Shown here: positions 19,062 to 27,435 of the stretch, piece by piece
Numbering within the stretch: position 1 is the first letter of the stretch
Layout: each line of letters opens with the position of its first letter
From: Hydrogenophilales bacterium
Lineage (GTDB): Bacteria; Pseudomonadota; Gammaproteobacteria; Burkholderiales; Thiobacillaceae
NCBI GenBank assembly: GCA_016703155.1
Contig: JADJCP010000001.1
Location: 186,001 to 250,000 of the forward strand
DNA: 64,000 nt
Direction: 5' to 3'
Position numbers and translations under genes: made by a program
The notes under the pieces: model-generated
What the model was told of the DNA's origin: nothing
The model's input: the letters and a program-made list of their open reading frames with translations, nothing else
The model's database searches: none

Positions 19062-19331
19062 TCAGGCCCGGATGAAATCGATAACCACCCCATCCGCGCC
19101 CTGCTCCAGATACTGGACTTCCACCTGATCGCCATAGCGGGCTTGCATCTGCTGTAACAAGGGCAAGGGGTTGTGGTCATTGACGAAACGCATGCGCTCG
19201 CCGGGGAGCAGCGCGTCGAGCGCGCCAAAAATCGCCGCATGGCGGAAACGCTTGGCGATGCCACGCGCGTCGAAACCGTAGATGCCGTCGGCGCGATTGT
19301 GGTTGTGGGGTTGCTGCTGGATCTCGATCAT
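19062..19331 (-). CDS. DUF2249 domain protein
   Basis: 89 aa. The core IYGFDARGIAKRFRHAAIFGALDALLPGE and the HNPLPLL motif are the DUF2249 pattern (D-x-R, then a short loop with H-x-P); this family is often encoded beside NnrS, hemerythrins and denitrification genes. A palindromic CRP/FNR-type box (19391-19404) sits about 60 bp upstream with a TAGGGT -10-like hexamer at the right distance for class II activation. Exact function unknown. Confidence 0.8.
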   Translation of the reverse strand: MIEIQQQPHNHNRADGIYGFDARGIAKRFRHAAIFGALDALLPGERMRFVNDHNPLPLLQQMQARYGDQVEVQYLEQGADGVVIDFIRA

Positions 19332-19390
19332 GTTGACTCCATGTTGGGTTGAAAGGACGCGACCCTAGCGCCGCGACAGGCAAGGCCTCA

Positions 19391-19404
19391 TTGACTCTGG
19401 TCAA
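19391..19404 (-). promoter_or_regulatory. CRP/FNR-family box (NNR/DNR/FNR type)
   Basis: TTGAC-TCTG-GTCAA is a perfect inverted repeat close to the FNR/DNR consensus TTGAT-N4-ATCAA. On the minus strand the hexamer TAGGGT (19363-19368) is centred 32 bp downstream, as at class II promoters, and the DUF2249 ATG at 19331 follows. Confidence 0.65.
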
Positions 19405-19407
19405 GCG

Positions 19408-20013
19408 TCAAGCGATCGCTTCGAGCAAACCTGGCACGTCATTGGACGGCAGCAGAATACGTTCCACCCGTGCCTGCCAGAGCCGGGCGAACTCGGCGCG
19501 CTCCGAGGCATCCGCCCCGCCCGACACCACCTTGGGCATCAGTTCCTGCATGGCCGCCTCGGGTGGCACGGCCTGAGGGTGGTAAGCGAGTTCGACACTG
19601 GCACCGCTATCCAGACGCGTGAAGCGCGCGTCACCACGCATCTCGACGCCGAAGGTCAGCAAACCCCGGCGTCCAAGCCGGCCGCCCAAGCCCTGGAAAC
19701 CGCCCTCCCCGGCCGCGCCCGTGATCAAGCCGATCACGGCTGCGACCACCCCGGTGGTCCCGGTCGTTTGCGCCTCGCGCAGCGCGACTCGAATGCCGCC
19801 GCGCTGCGGCATGGCATCCGGGTACAGCGCCTGCAAAGCACGCGCGGTCATCAGCCATGCCCCCGCGACGGTCGGGCAGGAGTGGCCAGCCAGTCGCACC
19901 GCATCGACATAGCGGTATTCGACGACGCCGCCTTCGGCGGCGCCCAACATCTCTGCAAGCGGATCGGCCAGGACCAAAGGGGGAATCCGCGCAAAAAAAT
20001 CCGGGGTGATCAT
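19408..20013 (-). CDS. FmdE-like domain protein
   Basis: 201 aa soluble protein. The segment VRLAGHSCPTVAGAWLM resembles the GHxCPG region of formylmethanofuran dehydrogenase subunit E-like proteins, with conserved His and Cys that could bind metal. There is no methanofuran pathway here, so the classical role does not apply; such stand-alone members occur in respiratory gene clusters. It is divergent from the hemerythrin gene, sharing a 160-bp spacer with a CRP/FNR-type box. The assignment is by motif only. Confidence 0.6.
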   Translation of the reverse strand: MITPDFFARIPPLVLADPLAEMLGAAEGGVVEYRYVDAVRLAGHSCPTVAGAWLMTARALQALYPDAMPQRGGIRVALREAQTTGTTGVVAAVIGLITGAAGEGGFQGLGGRLGRRGLLTFGVEMRGDARFTRLDSGASVELAYHPQAVPPEAAMQELMPKVVSGGADASERAEFARLWQARVERILLPSNDVPGLLEAIA

Positions 20014-20102
20014 GTGCTCTCCTGGGTTAACGAGTTCGACAAATTGCGGCGAATGCGGCGTCGATCAGGGGTACATCATGCCGGGGTCGGCCCGGAGACG
20101 AC

Positions 20103-20116
20103 TTGCATAAAGTCAA
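20103..20116 (+). promoter_or_regulatory. CRP/FNR-family box in the FmdE-like/hemerythrin divergent spacer
   Basis: TTGCA-TAAA-GTCAA keeps the TTG-N8-CAA core of FNR/DNR sites. Its centre is about 64 bp before the hemerythrin ATG (20174) and about 96 bp before the FmdE-like ATG (20013), so it could act on both. Confidence 0.55.
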
Positions 20117-20173
20117 AGCAGACAGCGCCAGTGCCGAGAAAAATAGCCGCACCGATACCCACGAACGACATCC

Positions 20174-20623
20174 ATGAAACCCATATCTGTCTACCTGAGT
20201 GATGACCATGCCCATTGCGATACCTTGTTCGCCGATGCCGAGAACGCCGTGGCCGACGCCGAATGGGGCCAGGCCATTTTGCATTTCGAGGCGTTCAAGA
20301 CGGCGACTTTGCTGCACTTCCAACGCGAGGAAGACTTGATCTTCCCCGAATTCGAGTCGCGCACCGGGATGTACGCCGGGCCGACCGAGGTGATGCGCGC
20401 CGAGCATCTCCATCTGCGCGACACCCTGGCGGCCATGGAGCAAACCCTGGCGGGGAAAGATGCGCGAACCTTCCTGGGTGTTGCCGAGGGCCTGTTGATG
20501 CTCATGCGCCAGCACAACATGAAGGAGGAACAGATCCTGTATCCCATGGTGGATCAGGCCCTTGCGGATGACGCCGCGCAACTCGTCGAGTCGATGCGCC
20601 ACCTCGACACCCTGACACGCTGA
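20174..20623 (+). CDS. Hemerythrin HHE domain protein
   Basis: 149 aa four-helix protein with di-iron ligand pattern: DDHAHCD near the N-terminus, LLHFQREEDLIFPEFE (H-x3-E), MRAEHLHLRD and MRQHNMKEEQILYPM (H-x3-E). Related proteins bind O2 or NO or take part in nitrosative-stress repair. The next gene (DUF2249) follows after 10 bp and a CRP/FNR-type box lies ~58 bp upstream, supporting an anaerobic/NO-responsive operon. Confidence 0.88.
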   Translation: MKPISVYLSDDHAHCDTLFADAENAVADAEWGQAILHFEAFKTATLLHFQREEDLIFPEFESRTGMYAGPTEVMRAEHLHLRDTLAAMEQTLAGKDARTFLGVAEGLLMLMRQHNMKEEQILYPMVDQALADDAAQLVESMRHLDTLTR

Positions 20624-20633
20624 CGGCCGCGCC

Positions 20634-20888
20634 GTGACTGACTGCATCCACCTGGATGTGCGCGGCCTGGAACCGCCGATCCCCATGGAAAAAGCTCTGC
20701 AACTGGCCGCGGATCTGCTACCGGGTCAACACTTGCACATGCTGATCCATCGCGAGCCGTTTCCGCTCTATGAGCTGCTCGACGGGATGGGTTACCGGCA
20801 TGACACCCAGGCGCAACCGAACGGTGATTATCTGGTCGTCATCGAGCGTGGCGCCTCCCGCCCCAGGTCTGGAAAATCAGCGACTTGA
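20634..20888 (+). CDS. DUF2249 domain protein (second copy)
   Basis: 84 aa, GTG start. The core IHLDVRGLEPPIPMEKAL and HREPFPLYELL are the same pattern as in the minus-strand gene at 19062. It is co-directional with the hemerythrin gene (10-bp gap) and overlaps the next membrane-protein gene by 4 bp, so the three are probably translated together. Two DUF2249 genes within 2 kb suggest related but separate partners. Confidence 0.8.
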   Translation: MTDCIHLDVRGLEPPIPMEKALQLAADLLPGQHLHMLIHREPFPLYELLDGMGYRHDTQAQPNGDYLVVIERGASRPRSGKSAT

Positions 20889-22170
20889 TGAAGCCCGGGC
20901 TGCGTCTTGAGCAAGGGCCGCAATTGGCCGTGCCACTCATTTTTTTTCTGACCGCGCCGCTTTTCCTCATTGCCGCCGGCCTCCATGCCAGCCTCAATGG
21001 CCCGGAATGGACCGCATCCCGCTGGAGTAGCGCGACCCTGGCGCTGACCCATCTGATTGCCTTGGGGTACCTGGCGCTGGTGATGTTCGGCGCCTTGACA
21101 CAAATGGCGCCCGTTGTGGCCGGCGCGCCCCTGCCGCGTGTCGTCGGCAGCAGCCGTTACGGCTATGGTTTTTTCGTGGCGGGCATTCCCCTACTGTCCT
21201 GGGGACTGGCGTCCGGCCAGGGTACCGCCTTGTGGTGCGGCGCCTGGCATGCGCCCTCGGCATCCTGATTATCCTGGCGAGCGCCGGCATCGGCCTGCTC
21301 AGAGCGTCGCCGGGCATGACGCGCCAAAGCATGCTGCTCGCGCTGCTCAGCCTGCTTGGCACGCTGCCCTTCGGGCTGCTCCTGGTCGCCTGGCTGGCCG
21401 GCGCATGGTCTCCCGCCGAGGTTGGCGCGCTGGCCGACAGTCATGCCGCCCTGGGCCTGATCGGCTGGGTCGGCCTGTTGGTCATCGGCGCGGCCTACCG
21501 AGTCGTGCCCATGCTCCAGGTCACCCCCGACTACCCTGGCTGGCTGACGCGCACTCTGGGCACGGCCCTGGCACTCAGCCTGGCCGTATGGTTATGCGCC
21601 AGACTCATGGATTGGCCAGTCGCCGGCGACATCGCCAGCCTCGGCGTGTCAGCCGTACTGGCCTGGTTCGCTCTGACAACCTTGAACATACTGGCCCGCC
21701 GCCGACGCAAGCAAGGGGACGCCACCTTGCATTACTGGCGCCTGAGCATGGTCAGCCTGCTCGCCTGCGCGCTGCTTGGCGGGCTTCTCGCGGTGCTGCC
21801 CGGTGACCGATCCGAATCGATGCAACTTCTGGTCGGCATGCTCTTTCTTCTGGGGTTCGCCATGTCGGTGATCAATGGCATGCTGCTGAAAGTGGTCCCT
21901 TTTCTCGCCTGGTTCCACCTGCAAGCCCAGGTCGGCATGCGCCGAACCGGCCTGGCCAACATGAAGGATTTCTTCCCCGACCATGTCGCCCGGCGTTATT
22001 TTCACCTGCATCTCGCCGCCCTGGCCTTGCTCCTGCCCAGCCCATGGCTCGCTTGGCTGGCGATCCCCGGCGGTCTTTTTCTGGCGGCGTCGGCGCTGGT
22101 TCTCGAATTTCAATTATTGCGTGCCTACCGCCTGTTTCGCGCGCAGGGCGGCAACGCCCTGCAACGTTGA
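20885..22170 (+). CDS. Heme-copper-oxidase subunit I-like membrane protein (frameshift)
   Basis: About 428 aa with ~12 hydrophobic segments. LALTHLIALGYLALVMFGA and SHAALGLIGWVGLLVIGAAYRVVPM resemble heme-ligating helices of oxidase/NorB-like proteins (H, then GW-x-G-x3-G-x2-Y-x3-P). The frame from 20885 ends at 21268; adding one G at the GG pair 21246-21247 joins it to the frame ending at 22170 (GAWACALGIL). It follows a DUF2249 gene with a 4-bp overlap and precedes NnrS. Function is not established; heme binding or NO handling is inferred from context. Confidence 0.7.
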
Positions 22171-22171
22171 G

Positions 22172-22197
22172 CGCGATTTGCCTTTGATCAAATCGCG
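22172..22197. other. Perfect 9-bp inverted repeat just after the oxidase-like gene
   Basis: CGCGATTTG (22172-22180) pairs with CAAATCGCG (22189-22197) around 8 nt. It could terminate the upstream transcript, though no T-run follows. The CRP/FNR-like 14-mer overlaps its right half. Confidence 0.45.
22178..22191 (+). promoter_or_regulatory. CRP/FNR-family box upstream of small membrane peptide and nnrS
   Basis: TTGCC-TTTG-ATCAA has one perfect FNR/DNR half-site (ATCAA) and a TTG-N8-CAA core. Its centre is about 83 bp before the ATG at 22268. It overlaps a longer inverted repeat, so the palindrome may have another role. Confidence 0.45.
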
Positions 22198-22267
22198 ACA
22201 TTGCCGCAAAGCGCCGCCGCATCTACGATTCGAGCTCCCTTAGCAACACATTTTTCCTGGAGTCGAC

Positions 22268-22378
22268 ATGTTTCAAAAACTGTTCCAAAACGGCGAAAAC
22301 AAGGCCGTCGCGGCATTTGTCTTTCTCTTCGCCCTGATCCACTTCGGTGCGCTGTATTTGTTCGGCATCGTCGGTTGA
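22268..22378 (+). CDS. 36-residue single-span membrane peptide upstream of nnrS
   Basis: MFQKLFQNGENKAV followed by a hydrophobic helix AAFVFLFALIHFGALYLFG, ending VG. The ATG has a TGGAG ribosome site 7 nt upstream. The helix contains a His. The gene lies alone between the oxidase-like gene and nnrS (47 bp before it) and shares the probable CRP/FNR-controlled promoter. Small one-helix subunits are common in terminal oxidases, so it may be an accessory subunit of the oxidase-like protein or of NnrS; this is inference. Confidence 0.6.
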   Translation: MFQKLFQNGENKAVAAFVFLFALIHFGALYLFGIVG

Positions 22379-22425
22379 AACGACGCCCCGGGACGCTTGA
22401 TCGCCCGACCGCCAAGGGCGCCTGA

Positions 22426-23622
22426 TTGGCCCACCTGACTGCCGCGCCACACCGCCCACTGTTTCTGGCAGGCACGCTACAGACACTTCTGGTGATTCTC
22501 TGGTGGGGATTCACCCTGGAAACCCGGCAGTACGGCACGACGCTGGCGACGCTGATCCCGGAAACAGCAGCCCATGGCTGGCTGATGATTTACGGACTTT
22601 TTCCGTTTTTCATCTTCGGTTTTCTGTTCACCGCCCTGCCCAACTGGGTCGAGTCCGGCAAGATCGCCCAGCGCGACTATCTCGGTAGCGCGGGGCTGAT
22701 GGCGCTGGGCGCGGGACTGTTCTATCCAGGCCTGTATGTGCCCTACCTGGCCGGTATTGCGCTGATCCTGCACGCGCTTGGCTGGAGTATCGGCCTGCTT
22801 GCCCTGGGCCGCATCCTGCGCGGCGCCAGGCATCCGGATATGCGCCAGCCCTGGTTGGCCTGGGCCGCCACGGCGGCTGGCCTGGCCGGCGCTCTGGCCT
22901 TCCTCGGTGGCGTAGTGCTCGACAGCGTGCCGTGGATGCGGGCCGCCATGGCCATAGGTGCATGGGGATTCCTGATCCCCTTGTTCCTGGCCGTCTGCCA
23001 TCGAATGATCCCCTGGTTCACCAGCCGAATCGTGCCCAACTATGTGATCGTTCGGCCCCATGGCCCGCTTTGGGCAATGGTAGCCGCCAGCCTTTGCCAT
23101 GGCGTCATGGTCGTGCTGGAACTGGAACGCTGGACCTGGCTAATCGACCTGCCCTCGGCCGGTCTGGCCGTCTGGTTCATCGCCCGCTGGGGCATCGTCC
23201 CGGCCATGCGCGAACGGCTGCTGGCCATGCTGCACATCGGTTTCGTCTGGAGCGCCGTGTCGCTGACGCTCCATGGCCTGGATAGTCTGCTGGCGTTTGC
23301 CGGCGCGGAGTATCGCCTCGGCCTGGCGCCAATGCACGCGCTCGGGATCGGTTTTTTCGGGTCCATGCTGCTGGCCATGGCCTCGCGGGTTACCCTGGGT
23401 CATTCCGGCCGACCACTCAAAGCCGACGCACTCACCTGGGGTTTATTCTGGATGGTGCAGTTGATCGCCCTGACACGCATGCTGCCGGATCTCCTGCCCG
23501 GGCTGATCGCCTACCGTGCCATGAATCTGGCAGTTCTGCTCTGGCTCGCGACGTTCGGGATCTGGGCCTGGAAATATGCCCCCATCTACTGGCGCGCACG
23601 CGCGGATGGCAAACCGGGTTGA
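22426..23622 (+). CDS. nnrS: NnrS family heme/copper membrane protein
   Basis: 398 aa with about 12 membrane helices; TTG start at 22426. It has the NnrS features: N-terminal HRPLFLAGTLQTLLVILWW, HGWLMIYGLFPFFIFGFLFTALPNW, and MHALGIGFFGSMLLAMASRVTLGHSGR with conserved His and Arg near the end. NnrS proteins bind heme and copper and lessen nitrosative stress during denitrification. No nitric oxide reductase gene lies in this window. It ends the cluster of DUF2249, hemerythrin and oxidase-like genes. Confidence 0.88.
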   Translation: MAHLTAAPHRPLFLAGTLQTLLVILWWGFTLETRQYGTTLATLIPETAAHGWLMIYGLFPFFIFGFLFTALPNWVESGKIAQRDYLGSAGLMALGAGLFYPGLYVPYLAGIALILHALGWSIGLLALGRILRGARHPDMRQPWLAWAATAAGLAGALAFLGGVVLDSVPWMRAAMAIGAWGFLIPLFLAVCHRMIPWFTSRIVPNYVIVRPHGPLWAMVAASLCHGVMVVLELERWTWLIDLPSAGLAVWFIARWGIVPAMRERLLAMLHIGFVWSAVSLTLHGLDSLLAFAGAEYRLGLAPMHALGIGFFGSMLLAMASRVTLGHSGRPLKADALTWGLFWMVQLIALTRMLPDLLPGLIAYRAMNLAVLLWLATFGIWAWKYAPIYWRARADGKPG

Positions 23623-24141
23623 CCGCCCGCGGCCGGCACGCCCCCTTGGCAAAAAAACCGGTAACGTCCCCATCAGCCGCTTCATCCTGTGACGGCGCGC
23701 GGGGATACCGCGCCCGCGAGATCAAGACACTACAGTCCGGGCATTTGACTCAACCCGCCTGATTTTGCGTGTGGCCCTGCACCGATATTTCACGCACGCA
23801 GCGTTTTCTTGTCCCGGATCAAGCCGAAAACTCAAGTTTCGCGGTCATTTGCCGTAGATTGCCGCTAGATACAGAACGTCTCCCCGATGCGGTAACGACG
23901 CAAGCGGGATTGGTTTATGCGGTGATCGACCGGAGCTGCAAATATGACATTGCTATTCTTGCGAATGCACACGGCGCATTGGTTGGAGGTGGTTCTGCTG
24001 GTTACCAACGCGACGACCAAAATGATCGGCAACGCCGATCACCTATCCCGACAAAGCGAGAACCTGAATTACCGTCTCGCCAGATTTCAGACCTGACCCG
24101 GCACAGGTGGAAATCATCCGCGGATCACACCCGACGGCACC
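23623..24141. other. 519-bp spacer between nnrS and a sensor gene
   Basis: The spacer holds a GC-rich partial inverted repeat near 23690, a weaker FliA-like promoter at 23832-23858, and a possible 50-aa ORF at 23944-24096 (MTLLFLRMHTAHWLEVVLLV..., stop TGA) that has no ribosome site or recognisable domain. I regard the ORF as unlikely to be real. The rest appears non-coding. Confidence 0.5.
23832..23858 (+). promoter_or_regulatory. Possible weaker FliA-type promoter
   Basis: TCAAGTTT (23832-23839), an 11-nt spacer and GCCGTAGA (23851-23858) keep the sigma-28 spacing and most consensus bases. It points toward the second heme-c/GGDEF/EAL gene but is about 280 bp before its start, so the long leader makes it uncertain. 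Confidence 0.4.
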
Positions 24142-26716
24142 GTGAAGCTCAAGATCAAGATCTGGCTTTTGCTCGGCGCGCTGTTGAGCGCGGTACTGGC
24201 AATCGATCTGACCGTCAGCTATCGGAATCTGAAGATAGAGTCCCAGGCCGAACTGGAATACGACGCCAAGACCATCTACGGCTTCATGATGGCGGTGCGC
24301 CGCATCTATCAGGAGCAGTTCGTCGCCAGCGGCCTGCCAGTCAACGACGCCACCATCGGTTTCCTGCCGGCCCATTCGTTTTTGCGCATCTCCCGCGATT
24401 TCGCCAACTGGAATAGAAACGGCATCGTTTTCAACAACGTTTCAGATCGACCGCGCAATCCGGCAAACCGGGCCGACCGGTTCGAACGGGAGGCCATCGA
24501 CTGGTTCGGCGCGCATCCAAAAGCAACGGAACGGATGCGTGAAATCGTTAGCGACCAGGGCGTCGGCTACCTCCTTTTACACGGCGCCGATCCGGATCGA
24601 GCCGCTCTGCCTGAAATGTCACGGTGCGCAGGAGGCCGCCCCCCCCGGCATCCGCGACCGCTACACCAGTGCCTATGGCTACCGGGTAGGCGATATGCGC
24701 GGCGTGGTGAGCATACGCATCCCGACCGCCAAATTCGAGGAGCGCGTCATGCGCCTTTGGGGCGGTCAATTATTGAAAAGTCTGGTGGGCTACGCCACGG
24801 TATTTCTCGCCCTGGGATTAATACTCGACTGGCTGGTCATCCGTCGGCTGACGCATTTGCGCGTCAGTACCCAACGCATCGCCGCCGGGAATTACGCTAC
24901 GCGTATCGCCTTCAGGCAGACATCGCGCAAGACCGATGAAATCGTCGACCTCGCCGCCACCTTCAATCGCATGGCCGACGAGGTGCAGAGCCGCGACCGC
25001 TCCCTCGAAAAGCTCACCCAGGCCGTCGAGCAAAGCCCGGCGAATATCGTCATCACCGACCTGCGGGGCCAGATCGAGTACGCCAACGCGGCCTGCGTAA
25101 ACGATACCGGCTACAGCCGGGAGGAACTGCTGGGCGCCAATCCGCGCATCCTGCAATCCGGCAGGACGCCAGCCGAAACCTACCGCGCGCTTTGGGAAGC
25201 CCTGTCGCATGGTGTGAAATGGGAGGGTGAATTCACCAACCGGCGCAAGAATGGCGAGGAATACGTCGAGTGGGCCATCGTCGCGCCGGTACGCGACGCC
25301 GAGGGCGCCATCACGCACTACCTGGCGGTCAAGCAGGATATCACCGACAAGAAACGCGCCGAGGCGGAGATCCACAACCTGGCCTATTTCGACCCACTGA
25401 CCGACCTGCCCAACCGGCGCCTGCTGATGGATCGCCTGGGCCAAGCCCTGATCGCCAGCAAGCGCAGCCGGGCATACGGCGCGCTGGTCATCCTCGACCT
25501 GGACAACTTCAAAGTCCTCAACGATACGCGCGGCCACGATATCGGCGACCGTCTGCTGAAAGACGTGGCGCAGCGTCTGATGGCGCACGTCAGGCAGGAA
25601 GATACCGTGGCACGCCTGGGCGGCGACGAATACGTCGTAATCCTGGAGAATCTCAGCGAAGACGAGGCCAGCGCCGCCCTACAGGCCGAATCGATCGCGG
25701 AAAAGGCGCGCCAGGCACTCGGGCAGCCCTTTATCCTGGATGGCTCCGGCTATCGGCATGAAGCCACCGCCAGTGCCGGCATCACCCTTTTCCAGGGTGC
25801 CGACGCCAGCACCGACCTGCTGCTGAAGCAGGCGGACGTGGCGCTCTATCAGGCCAAGGATGCGGGGCGTGACCGGCTGCGCTTTTTCAACCACGCCATG
25901 CAGGCGGCGATCGATGCGCGCGCGGCGCTGGAGAGCGCCCTGAGGCATGCCATCGGCAACGGCGAGTTGTGCTTGTATTTCCAGCCTCAGGTCGACCTCC
26001 AGGGCCACATCATCGGCGCCGAAGCCTTGCTGCGCTGGCTGCATCCGCGGCAGGGCTCGATTTCGCCGGCCTATTTCATCCCGCTCGCCGAGGAAACCGG
26101 GCTGATCATGCCCATCGGCGACTGGGTGCTGCGCCAGGCCTGCGCACAACTCAGGGAATGGGCCAAAGACCCGGCCAGCCGACACCTGCAACTGGCGATC
26201 AACGTCAGCGGACACCAGTTCCACCAGACTCACTTTGTCGATCAGGTCGCCGCCTGCCTTGCCGAATCCGGCATCGATCCCTCACGCTTGAAACTGGAAC
26301 TGACCGAGAGTGTCGTCCTGAGCAACGTCGAAGAGGTTATCGAACGCATGCAGCAACTCAAGGCACTGGGCATCAGTTTCTCCATGGACGATTTCGGCAC
26401 CGGCTACTCGTCCCTGTCCTACCTGAAGCGCCTGCCCCTGGACCAGATCAAGATCGATCAGTCCTTCGTCCGCGACCTGACCGAGAATCCCAACGATGCC
26501 GCGATCATCCGCGCCATTCTGGCCATGAGCCAATCCCTGGGTCTCGACGTCATCGCCGAAGGCGTGGAAACGCAGCCACAACACGAATTTCTGACTCAGT
26601 GCGGCTGCCGCTCCTTCCAGGGGTACCTGTTCGGCAAGCCCATGCCGATAGAAGACTGGCACACTCACTTCTCGGGGGCCGCGGCGCGGGTCACATCGGT
26701 AGATCCTGTCGTTTAG
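24142..26716 (+). CDS. Membrane sensor with periplasmic heme-c domain, HAMP, PAS, GGDEF and EAL (frameshift)
   Basis: About 857 aa, GTG start. It has a membrane helix at ~5-25, a Tll0287/DUF3365-like periplasmic domain with heme-c site CLKCHG, a second helix (LVGYATVFLALGLILDWLVI), HAMP and PAS. A GGDEY cyclase motif follows the inhibitory RQED site, and EAL (GAEALLRW) comes after. The frame from 24142 is lost at ~24573-24578; removing one base restores GYLFYTAPIRIEPLCLKCH. The layout parallels the gene at 2665 but adds HAMP. Both signatures look active, so net activity cannot be predicted. Position next to narXL suggests a redox or NO input. Confidence 0.83.
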
Positions 26717-26778
26717 GCTGACACCAATTCAGTTTCGTCGTTGCCGCGCCACCGGCGATTGCCAAGTCCGACAGGCGC

Positions 26779-27435
26779 CTAACCCGCGCCGCGCCGATTC
26801 TCGATGGCCCAGACGGCGGCCTCGAGGCGCGAATGCAGCCCCAGTTTCCTGAGCAAATGCTTGACGTGAACCTTGACGGTGCCATCGGATATGCCGATCT
26901 CACGGGCGATGGCCTTGTTGCTCTTGCCGGCGGCGATCAGGTCGAGAATGCGGCCTTCCTGCTCGGTGAGACCGGCCTGGTCGGGGGCCTTCGGACCGCT
27001 GTCGGCGCGCAATGCATGGGCCAGACGCGAGGCGAGTCGCTCGGTCAGGGTGATATGTCCCTCGGCGGCCTCCTTGAGCTTGGCCAACAAACCTTCCGGC
27101 TCCATCTCCTTGAGCAGATAGCCGTCGGCTCCGGCACGCAGGGCGGCGACCAGATCATCCGCCTGATCGGAAACGGTGAGCATGACGACACGCGCCTCCG
27201 AACCCGAGGCCTTGATCACCTTGAGCACCTCGACACCGTTCATGTCGCGCATGTTCAGATCGAGCAGAATCATGTCCGGGTCAAGCGCGCGCGCCAGCTC
27301 GATGCCCTCGCCGCCTGAGGAAGCCTCGCCGACCACATCGAATTCCGGCTCCGGTGTGACCAATTGCATCACGCCCTTGCGGAACAGGGGGTGGTCGTCG
27401 ATGATCAGCAGGCGTTGCGGCGTGTCGGATTTCAT
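26779..27435 (-). CDS. narL: Nitrate/nitrite response regulator NarL
   Basis: 218 aa. The receiver domain has the acidic pair D13/D14, phospho-acceptor D59 (same number as E. coli NarL) in MILLDLNMRD, and the conserved Lys in LLKEMEPEG. A C-terminal LuxR-type helix-turn-helix follows (LTEQEGRILDLIAAGKSNKA...). It overlaps the narX stop by 4 bp, so NarX and NarL are cotranscribed and oriented away from narK. The TACCC/GGGTA heptamers at 29.4-29.5 kb are its likely targets. Confidence 0.92.
   Translation of the reverse strand: MKSDTPQRLLIIDDHPLFRKGVMQLVTPEPEFDVVGEASSGGEGIELARALDPDMILLDLNMRDMNGVEVLKVIKASGSEARVVMLTVSDQADDLVAALRAGADGYLLKEMEPEGLLAKLKEAAEGHITLTERLASRLAHALRADSGPKAPDQAGLTEQEGRILDLIAAGKSNKAIAREIGISDGTVKVHVKHLLRKLGLHSRLEAAVWAIENRRGAG

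Noticed and set aside
23769..24416. 215-codon frame running into the second sensor gene
   Set aside because: Its second half is out of frame with recognisable sensor sequence and its first half has no family or ribosome site.
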